Made by a program: the position numbers and the translations under genes. The notes beneath the pieces were generated by a model. The model made no database searches and had not been told where the DNA came from. It saw only the letters and a program-made list of their open reading frames with translations. Shown one piece after another: positions 15,241 to 21,775 of a stretch of DNA of 24,503 nt (the stretch's first letter is position 1; the number at the start of each line of letters is the position of its first letter). The stretch comes from an uncultured Eubacterium sp. (GTDB taxonomy: Bacteria > Bacillota > Clostridia > Lachnospirales > Lachnospiraceae), in contig CAUCXT010000036.1 in NCBI GenBank assembly GCA_958446835.1, forward strand, positions 1 to 24,503, written 5' to 3'.

Positions 15241-15957
15241 TCATTTCTGTTTATTAACTTTTCTCTTTATTCCATGTTTCTGAGGCTTAATAGTAATATC
15301 CGTGACTACTGCCCCTTCGCGCATGTGAATAACGCCCATAACACACTGTGCAACCTCCTCCGGAGCCAGTCTTGCCTCAGGCTCATCGCATGACGTGAAA
15401 TCTGCATTCCGGTAAAACTGTGACTGTGTCATATCCGGATGTACGTTTACAACCTTCACACCGTACTTTCTTGCCTCATCAAACAGGCTCTCTCCGAAGC
15501 TTGTGAGTGCCGCCTTCGTCGCACCGTAGGCACATCCGTAGGTATTGGACTTCTTGGCTGTGACAGAAGAAATATTTATTATAATTCCGCCATTTTTCTT
15601 CATGTCGCGGAGCAAAAGTCCTGTAATAATCATCGGTGCCTCTATATTAACGGCAACCATCTCATGTATCTTGTCCGGATTCACCTGTTCATGCGGACCA
15701 AAATAGCCCACACCGGCACAATTGACAAGAATACTTATCTGTCCGGCCTCAGCCTTGATAGCTTCTGTCTCCTTTTTTACATCCGCATGCTTTTTCAAAT
15801 CACAGATTCTTTCATGGAACAATGGAGCCTCTAAAAGCTCACTCTGTCCTGCGAAATCTCTTCCGATTCCATATACCTCATATCCTGATTCGACCAAAGC
15901 ATGTGCAATTGCAGCTCCTATCCCGCTTGACGCACCTGTAACAATTGCCTTTTCCAT
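15241..15957 (-). CDS. Short-chain dehydrogenase/reductase of unknown substrate
   Basis: SDR of 238 residues with cofactor motif TGASSGIG at 7-14, NCAGVGYFG as the structural NAG motif, and catalytic S131, Y144 and K148 (YGATK). The basic tail (HGIKRKVNKQK) is unusual but not diagnostic. It starts 3 nt after the stop of the radical SAM gene and ends 9 nt before kduD, so all three are almost certainly translated from one message. SDRs act on many alcohols, ketones and sugars. The tight linkage to an SPL-like radical SAM enzyme suggests that the two act on the same substrate, but that is inference. Confidence 0.85.
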   Translation of the reverse strand: MEKAIVTGASSGIGAAIAHALVESGYEVYGIGRDFAGQSELLEAPLFHERICDLKKHADVKKETEAIKAEAGQISILVNCAGVGYFGPHEQVNPDKIHEMVAVNIEAPMIITGLLLRDMKKNGGIIINISSVTAKKSNTYGCAYGATKAALTSFGESLFDEARKYGVKVVNVHPDMTQSQFYRNADFTSCDEPEARLAPEEVAQCVMGVIHMREGAVVTDITIKPQKHGIKRKVNKQK

Positions 15958-15960
15958 CTG

Positions 15961-17475
15961 TTACTGTCTCCAACGATATATTTTTTCCTGAGGAATATAT
16001 TTTCCCAGACATTCCTCAACATAATCTGCAAGCTCATTCCCTGCCCCACCACAGCAGAAGCTTCCGTTCTCAATCTCGAACGGATATGCTAACAATGATG
16101 AACCCGGTCTGCGCTTTCTCATACGCTTCATATAATCACACGGTACCCTGAACTCCCCAAGGCTTACATCATACACCGAACCTGAATCAACATATTCAAA
16201 TAACCTGTCAATCAGCTCATGATATGCCGTTTTCTGTCCTTCTAAGTCATTCTCCGTTAGAAGCGGGTCAAAACATAATCTCACATTCAGCCCCTTTTGT
16301 ATGGCTCTTTTTGCAGAGTCGATTCTCGACTGAACAGATGGTGTGTTATGTTCATACGATAACTGTACCATGTCCGTTGACAAAGTGAAAGCAAAGATAA
16401 TATTTTCACATTCTTTTTTGTCAAGCCCCTGCAAAAAGTTGTCCGGAAGCTGTGCCTTCGTCCTCAGCTCTATCGTAAGTCCCTTCTTATCCGCCGAAAA
16501 CTCTATCCACCTTCTGCAATACCCCGTGATATTCTCCAGCGCAATCAAATCCGTATCATAAGATACACACAGATACACCGGATGTGACGCAAGCATTTTT
16601 TCAACCTCACGAAAAATATCCTCCAGATTCATAAAAAGAACCACATCTGCCGAAGGATACATTCCCTGTAGATAACAATACTCACAATCAAAAAGGCAGT
16701 TCATCATGCAGCTTGTATAATAGAAATTATCATTTCCGAAGCTCTGGCATTCATCGGAGCCGTTATAGATAAGCTGCCCCTCCTTCCTTGCAAGTATGAG
16801 TGCGGGGGACTTTTTTTGAACCTCAAGGCTCTGATTTTTCCTGTTAAATATATCCTTATAATGATTTATCCACACAACACGGCTGTTTGGCAGCTTCCCT
16901 AACACATTGTCTACATCGCTGTTTGCTGCCAGCTTGCGCTCAATATACACATGGTGGAATGGGTGTCTCCGGCTGCTGTTTTCCCGAAAATTTTGCATAA
17001 AGGCATAAAAGCTTCCTACCCATCCATCGGCACACCTAAAAAATACAAGCTGATGCTGTTTAAAAAAACATACAAGGCTCTCATACAGTGCCGCGAAAAA
17101 CGTACTCTGTGAACTGTACTCTTCATAATCATGAACAGGACATATATCGGGATAAAAAAATCTATCCGATGGCATGTCATGTATCTCCACACATATAGCA
17201 GGTTTTTCTTTGACAGTTTGACCTTTAACGCTCACCGAAGGCTCCACACAGACGCAGACGTCATCAACACCAACGCTTTTGCCCGCCATCACATAGCCTG
17301 CTGCCATCGCAGCCTTCACACCTGAAGCTCCTGTTATAATAAGCTCTATATCTATACCATCCTGAGTATTACCTGTAAAAATCTGAAAATGCGGCTCAGA
17401 CATTCTCTTTTTGAGCTTGAAGGAATCGACAAGCTCCTTACAGTAAGAATACTCAGCCGCAAAAAATCTCCACAT
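15961..17475 (-). CDS. SPL-family radical SAM protein with N-terminal extension, catalytic Cys apparently absent
   Basis: Protein of 504 residues. The C-terminal part (about 172-504) resembles spore photoproduct lyase: HHVYIERK near the domain start, radical SAM cluster C260-x3-C264-x2-C267 followed by YCYLQ, and a region aligning SPL's SCTSDIVGID with SYDTDLIALE. In that alignment SPL's hydrogen-donor cysteine (Cys141 in B. subtilis, from memory) becomes Y306; C303 lies nearby. A fourth Cys, C256, precedes the cluster, and CC occurs near the C-terminus (FCCGG). The first 170 residues match no domain I know; they include ELIITGASGVKAAMAAGYVMAG and a Cys-rich VCVCVEP stretch. Its ATG overlaps the stop of the preceding AKR gene (TAATG), and the SDR gene follows after 3 nt. 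It is probably not a DNA-repair lyase; a radical reaction on a metabolite or polymer is more likely. Confidence 0.75.
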   Translation of the reverse strand: MWRFFAAEYSYCKELVDSFKLKKRMSEPHFQIFTGNTQDGIDIELIITGASGVKAAMAAGYVMAGKSVGVDDVCVCVEPSVSVKGQTVKEKPAICVEIHDMPSDRFFYPDICPVHDYEEYSSQSTFFAALYESLVCFFKQHQLVFFRCADGWVGSFYAFMQNFRENSSRRHPFHHVYIERKLAANSDVDNVLGKLPNSRVVWINHYKDIFNRKNQSLEVQKKSPALILARKEGQLIYNGSDECQSFGNDNFYYTSCMMNCLFDCEYCYLQGMYPSADVVLFMNLEDIFREVEKMLASHPVYLCVSYDTDLIALENITGYCRRWIEFSADKKGLTIELRTKAQLPDNFLQGLDKKECENIIFAFTLSTDMVQLSYEHNTPSVQSRIDSAKRAIQKGLNVRLCFDPLLTENDLEGQKTAYHELIDRLFEYVDSGSVYDVSLGEFRVPCDYMKRMRKRRPGSSLLAYPFEIENGSFCCGGAGNELADYVEECLGKYIPQEKIYRWRQ

Positions 17476-18602
17476 TATTTCACTGCCTCATCAAGCTCTT
17501 TCTGCAAAAGGGCAAGATAATCCCTGATAGTAATTTTCTGAGGGCACACCTTTTCACACTTACCGCACTTCACGCAGTTGTGTGCCTTCTCATTATCGGC
17601 AAGATTGTTCCAGCTTCCCTTAAGCTGCTCCTTATTGCCGTATATGCTGTAGTGGTTCCAGATTGAAAAATTCCTTGGTATATTGACCCCTGCCGGACAC
17701 GGCATACAGTAACGACAGCCTGTACAGCCGTTTTTTATTCTGCTCTTTAACGATGAAGCCGTATCAGCTACAAGTGCCTGTTCATCGCTGCTAAGCGGCA
17801 CAAAATTCTTAAATGTGGCAAGATTGTCCCGAACCTGCTCCATAGATGACATACCACTCAAAATAACCTTCACATTGTCATGCGTTCCAACCCAGCGCAG
17901 TGCCCATGAAGCAATCGACTGCTTCGGTCTGTATTCCTTGAAATTAACCGCAATCTCTTCCGGGAGACTTGCAAGCGAACCACCCTTCACCGGCTCCATT
18001 ATAACCATAGGAACACCCAGTTTCTTTGCAAGCTCGTAGCCTCGGTCCCCTGCCTGCTCATCCGTATCCATATAGTTATACTGTATCTGGCAGAAATCCC
18101 AGTCCCTGTATGTAATTATCCTCTCAAATGCCTCATAGTTATCATGGAATGAAAAGCCAAGATACTTTATCCTTCCTTCTGCCTTAAGCTTCTCACAGAC
18201 ATCAATGACACCAAGCTCCAGCAGCTTTTCAAACCTTTCATTGTTGAGTGCATGCAGCAGATAGAAGTCCACATAATCCTTGTGAAGTCTTGCCAGCTGC
18301 TCCTTGAATATCCTCAGTGTGTCCTCAGGCTTCTCAAGCTTCCATACAGGAAGCTTCGTTGCCAGATAATATGAGCTTCTGTCATACTTATCGAGAACCT
18401 TACCAAGGAATGGCTCGCTATCCCCATTATGGTAAGGGTATGCTGTATCATAATAATTTACTCCCGATGCCATCGCAAGGTCTAACATTTCTTCGGAAAG
18501 TGCTTCATCAATGCTTCCATCCTCTTTTAAAGGAAAACGCATACAGCCAAATCCAAGCAGTGATGTCTCAATTCCCAGCTTATCAAATCTCCTCTTCTCC
18601 AT
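17475..18602 (-). CDS. Aldo/keto reductase with C-terminal two-cluster ferredoxin domain
   Basis: Protein of 375 residues: an AKR barrel (about 1-280) with catalytic tetrad D52, Y57, K83 and H117, followed by an iron-sulfur tail with CTGCRYCMPCPAG and CVKCGKCEKVCPQ, two 4Fe-4S-type Cys sets. Such ferredoxin-fused AKRs are common in anaerobic Clostridia, and electron transfer between the clusters and the barrel is presumed. The start follows AGAGG by 6 nt. It is second in the five-gene operon, 45 nt after the first AKR, and its stop overlaps the radical SAM start by one base. The clusters could link NAD(P)H or carbonyl chemistry to ferredoxin, the donor that radical SAM enzymes need. That is inference. 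Confidence 0.88.
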   Translation of the reverse strand: MEKRRFDKLGIETSLLGFGCMRFPLKEDGSIDEALSEEMLDLAMASGVNYYDTAYPYHNGDSEPFLGKVLDKYDRSSYYLATKLPVWKLEKPEDTLRIFKEQLARLHKDYVDFYLLHALNNERFEKLLELGVIDVCEKLKAEGRIKYLGFSFHDNYEAFERIITYRDWDFCQIQYNYMDTDEQAGDRGYELAKKLGVPMVIMEPVKGGSLASLPEEIAVNFKEYRPKQSIASWALRWVGTHDNVKVILSGMSSMEQVRDNLATFKNFVPLSSDEQALVADTASSLKSRIKNGCTGCRYCMPCPAGVNIPRNFSIWNHYSIYGNKEQLKGSWNNLADNEKAHNCVKCGKCEKVCPQKITIRDYLALLQKELDEAVK

Positions 18603-18647
18603 AACATACCTCTCTTCGCATTTTATATTATTATTTTATTGCTATAG

Positions 18648-19664
18648 TTACATATTAGCTACAAAATCCTTGAAGTCCTCATAATTCTTCTTAAGCAGTG
18701 CCGGAGTATCAAGCCCATATGGGCACTTGCTCTTGCAATGTCCGCAATTAAGGCAGCCTTCAATCTTCTTCATCTTCTCCTGCCACTGTGGCGTAGTGTA
18801 CTCCTGATACGGAGCTCTCCTCAGCATGAGTGACATTCTTGCACAGTTATTTATCTCTATGCCTGCCGGGCATGGCATACAGTAGCCGCAGCCCCTACAG
18901 AAATCACCCGAAAGCATTTTCCTGTCATTTTCTATAAGCTCCTCTATCTCCGGTGTCATCTGAGGCGGATTGTCTATGTAGGATAACCACTCATCAAGCT
19001 CACTTTCGCGCTGTATTCCCCATATAGGGAGTACGTTGTCATACTGTGCCTCAAACGCATAGGCAGCGGCTGAGTTGGTGATAAGACCTCCTGAAAGCCC
19101 CTTCATGGCTATAAAGCCCATGTCCGCCTCCTTGCACATCTTAACAAGCTCCTTGTCCTTATCCGTTGCAAGATAGCAGAACGGAAACTGCAAAGTCTCA
19201 TACAGACCCGACTCTATCGCCTCCTTGGCAACTGCCAGCCTGTGATTGGTAATTCCTATATGCCTTATCTTTCCCAGCTCCTTAGCCTTAAGCATTGCCT
19301 CATACAGCCCTGTCCCATCACCCGGTTTAGGGCAGAATGAAGGATTGTGGAACTGATATATATCTATGTAGTCCGTCTTAAGCAGCCCAAGACTTGTCTC
19401 CAAATCCTTCCAAAAAGCTTCCGCATTGGTGGCTGCCGTCTTAGTTGCAATAAATACCCTATCCCTGATACGCGAAAATGCCTCACCAAGCTTTTTCTCA
19501 CTATCGGTATAAAATCTTGCAGTGTCAAAAAAAGTCATTCCATTGTAAAATGCCTTCTGCAAAAGATACACCGCATCATCCGTTGTGATTCGCTGCACGG
19601 GCAGGGCACCGAATCCATTCTTATTGACCGTGATTCCGGTCTTTCCAAGTGTCACCGTAACCAT
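18648..19664 (-). CDS. Aldo/keto reductase with C-terminal ferredoxin domain (second, divergent copy)
   Basis: Protein of 338 residues: an AKR barrel with D47, Y52, K75 and H106, then CRGCGYCMPCPAG and CLNCGHCKSKCP as 4Fe-4S Cys sets. It has the same architecture as the next gene but is clearly divergent, and the barrel is shorter. The start at 19664 is set by GGAGG 8 nt upstream; the TTG at 19679 lies before that site. It is the first gene of the operon, with a promoter at 19688-19716. The substrate is unknown. Two AKR-ferredoxin proteins plus two SDRs in one operon suggest successive carbonyl reductions or oxidations. Confidence 0.87.
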   Translation of the reverse strand: MVTVTLGKTGITVNKNGFGALPVQRITTDDAVYLLQKAFYNGMTFFDTARFYTDSEKKLGEAFSRIRDRVFIATKTAATNAEAFWKDLETSLGLLKTDYIDIYQFHNPSFCPKPGDGTGLYEAMLKAKELGKIRHIGITNHRLAVAKEAIESGLYETLQFPFCYLATDKDKELVKMCKEADMGFIAMKGLSGGLITNSAAAYAFEAQYDNVLPIWGIQRESELDEWLSYIDNPPQMTPEIEELIENDRKMLSGDFCRGCGYCMPCPAGIEINNCARMSLMLRRAPYQEYTTPQWQEKMKKIEGCLNCGHCKSKCPYGLDTPALLKKNYEDFKDFVANM

Positions 19665-19687
19665 TGTTTTAACCTCCAATTAATTAT

Positions 19688-19716
19688 ATTTTATGCTTTT
19701 TTGACCTCTTATGCAA
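19688..19716 (-). promoter_or_regulatory. Probable promoter of the AKR-AKR-SPL-SDR-kduD operon
   Basis: On the minus strand, -35 TTGCAT (19711-19716), 17 nt, -10 TAAAAT (19688-19693). A TATAAT partly overlapping just downstream lacks a matching -35. The leader would be short, beginning near the GGAGG of the first AKR gene. Confidence 0.5.
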
Positions 19717-19813
19717 TAGCGGATTCCTGCAATGACAATGTATGTCTATTGGCAGGTGTACATCACTGAACTCCATTAAAACAAAAATTAACAAAAAATA
19801 AAATAAAGCAAGA

Positions 19814-19847
19814 ACAGTCAAAGCTTAAATATGTCAACTTTGACTGT
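19814..19847 (-). terminator. Probable terminator of the chemoreceptor gene
   Basis: A perfect 10-bp stem (ACAGTCAAAG 19814-19823, CTTTGACTGT 19838-19847) with a 14-nt loop, 41 nt after the chemoreceptor stop. On the minus strand it is followed by TTCTTGCTTTATTTT, a discontinuous U-rich tract, so it may be leaky. Confidence 0.6.
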
Positions 19848-19888
19848 CCCTGCTCTGGTATTCCTGTATATGCTCTGGTTTTCTATAA

Positions 19889-21634
19889 TCATTCCAGATT
19901 TTCAAGCTGCTCACTCAGCTTAAATTTACCTATATCATCCTGAAGCTCCTTTGCAAGATCAACAAGCTTGGAGGTATCCTGATTACAGTCATTCACAATC
20001 TGGCTGAGCTCCACCATTGAAGCTGACGTCTCCTCTGTTCCTGCCGCATTCTCCTGCACTATGGCAGCGAGGCTCTCTACGCTCTCCGTAACGCTGTTCT
20101 TAAGACCGTTCAAGTCTTCGACCTTACCGGCAAGTCCCTCGATGGATGAGGTGACATTGTCAACCTCTGTTTTTAACACACCGAAAACGTTTCTGGTATT
20201 GTCAATCTTCTCATTCTGATGTGCAATCTCCTCAACCACGCTGTTCATAGTCTGAACACTTGTATTTGAGTTGTCGATGAGCTTCTCAATAATGTTCTTA
20301 ATCTTCTCAGCCGACTCAGTGGACTGATCCGCGAGTACACGAATCTCCTCAGCTACAACTGCAAAGCCTCTTCCGTTTTCACCTGCTCTTGCCGCCTCAA
20401 TTGATGCATTGAGTGAGAGAAGATTAGTCTGGCTCGCAATATCCGCTATCAAATCAGTTGCACTGCGGATATCAAGCGCAGACTGGTTAGTCTCCATAGT
20501 CTGCTTATGTATCTCATCTACAGATACCTTGGTCTTATTGCTTATCTCAACAAGCGCAACAAGATTCTTCTCTGCTTCAAGATTCTTACCCTTCATGGTC
20601 TCTGCGCTCTCGGCAAGATCAGATATCTTTTCGCTCATGAAATCAATCGAATGTCCTATCTGTTCAACCTGCTCGCTTACCTTCTGAGACTCATTCGCCT
20701 GATTGGTTGCACCATTTGCAATCTCGTCAACAGCTGTGTCAATATTAGCTATCGAAGAGCTTATTGTATTAAAATTATCCTTGAACTTCGATGAAAATGA
20801 ATTCAGCTCTTTCGTTGAATGATGTATTCCATGCACAATCGTTGTAAGTCCGTCAAGAAGTGCATGAAGAGAACGCGCCATATTGCCAATCTCATTTTTC
20901 TGATTCATAATCTTGTCCGGAACAAGCACAGCAAGATTACCCTCTGCTACCTCATCAAGATTGCTGATTGCTGTCTTGATTCCTCTTAACATCCTTGTGA
21001 TAAGAAGAGCAGCAACAATTATAATTATAAGAAGAAGCACAATCATAAATATAACATTGTACTTGATAATATTCTGGTATGCGGATGTCGCTATTCCTGA
21101 ATCAATAGCAATGCACATAACTCCTACAAAGCTTCCATCCGAATTTTTAATTGGTGAGTACCATGCAAAATACTTTGTACCGCCAATATTCACTGAGCTT
21201 CTGAAAAATGTACTTCCCGACTTGGCGGCGCTGTATGCAGCATCATTAATCTTATTACCGGCAAGTGTCTTTCCACTGCCATCCTTTATTGTTGAGAATA
21301 CAGCCGTATCCCCATAGTAGATACTGATATCCACATTGGTCTCACGGGTGAGCTCATCAAAAATCTGCGTATTCTGACTTATATTAAAATCACCCTTATA
21401 AAGTTCTCCATCTTTGAGCGAATAATCGCCTGTATCTCTCAGCTTCAGACTCGCTTCAACAGAGTACTCCATAGCCTCAAGCTCATGCATCATCACTCTC
21501 GTGGAGGTTCTGTTTCCGACATTTCTGAGTAACAATAAACAAAACGCACCCACGAAAACGACCGGAACAAGAACAATGCACAAAAGCTCAAACATAAGCC
21601 CTAATCCCTTTTTGTCCATCTTTCTTTCATCCAT
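19889..21634 (-). CDS. Methyl-accepting chemotaxis protein with extracellular single-Cache sensor
   Basis: Chemoreceptor of about 581 residues. Order: TM1 (about 12-35), an extracellular sensor (about 36-189) whose YYGDTAVFSTIKDGSGKTLAGN ... GTKYFAWYSPIKNSDGSFVGVM pattern fits the sCache_3 type, TM2 (about 190-213), HAMP (about 214-266), then a long coiled-coil signalling domain. The conserved hairpin tip IASQTNLLSLNASIEAARAGENGRGFAVVAEEIR is near 400-432. The C-terminus has no NWETF-like tether. The start at 21634 is supported by AAGGAG; longer frames to 21652 or to a GTG at 21676 lack a ribosome site. No other chemotaxis gene is nearby, so it is an orphan receptor; the ligand is unknown, small organic acids being common for this sensor class. 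Confidence 0.92.
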   Translation of the reverse strand: MDERKMDKKGLGLMFELLCIVLVPVVFVGAFCLLLLRNVGNRTSTRVMMHELEAMEYSVEASLKLRDTGDYSLKDGELYKGDFNISQNTQIFDELTRETNVDISIYYGDTAVFSTIKDGSGKTLAGNKINDAAYSAAKSGSTFFRSSVNIGGTKYFAWYSPIKNSDGSFVGVMCIAIDSGIATSAYQNIIKYNVIFMIVLLLIIIIVAALLITRMLRGIKTAISNLDEVAEGNLAVLVPDKIMNQKNEIGNMARSLHALLDGLTTIVHGIHHSTKELNSFSSKFKDNFNTISSSIANIDTAVDEIANGATNQANESQKVSEQVEQIGHSIDFMSEKISDLAESAETMKGKNLEAEKNLVALVEISNKTKVSVDEIHKQTMETNQSALDIRSATDLIADIASQTNLLSLNASIEAARAGENGRGFAVVAEEIRVLADQSTESAEKIKNIIEKLIDNSNTSVQTMNSVVEEIAHQNEKIDNTRNVFGVLKTEVDNVTSSIEGLAGKVEDLNGLKNSVTESVESLAAIVQENAAGTEETSASMVELSQIVNDCNQDTSKLVDLAKELQDDIGKFKLSEQLENLE

Positions 21635-21714
21635 ACGTTTCTTCTCCTTCATTTCTTTATTCTGCTGCGGGTTCACCGGGCTTGGTTAACAGCAAAGCAG
21701 AAATGTTATAATAA

Positions 21715-21750
21715 ACATACTGTAACACCTGTAAGGGTGATACAGCATGT
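21715..21750 (-). terminator. Hairpin, probable terminator of the pyruvate:ferredoxin oxidoreductase gene
   Basis: A 15-bp imperfect stem (arms 21715-21729 and 21736-21750, 6-nt loop) about 25 nt after the stop. On minus-strand RNA one mismatch becomes a U-G pair, and the stem is followed by TTTATTAT. That direction is therefore favoured. Confidence 0.6.
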
Positions 21751-21775
21751 CCCGGATTAAATATTATTTATAACA

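Noticed and set aside
15439..15834. 131-residue plus-strand frame over the SDR gene
   Set aside because: Antisense shadow of a complete SDR with all catalytic residues.
15961..17475. Annotation as a genuine spore photoproduct lyase (splB)
   Set aside because: The catalytic cysteine seems replaced, the protein is about 160 residues too long, and the neighbours are metabolic oxidoreductases.
19694..19800. Direct repeats of TTGCA upstream of the first AKR gene
   Set aside because: Too short and too few to claim as a regulatory site beyond the -35 hexamer.
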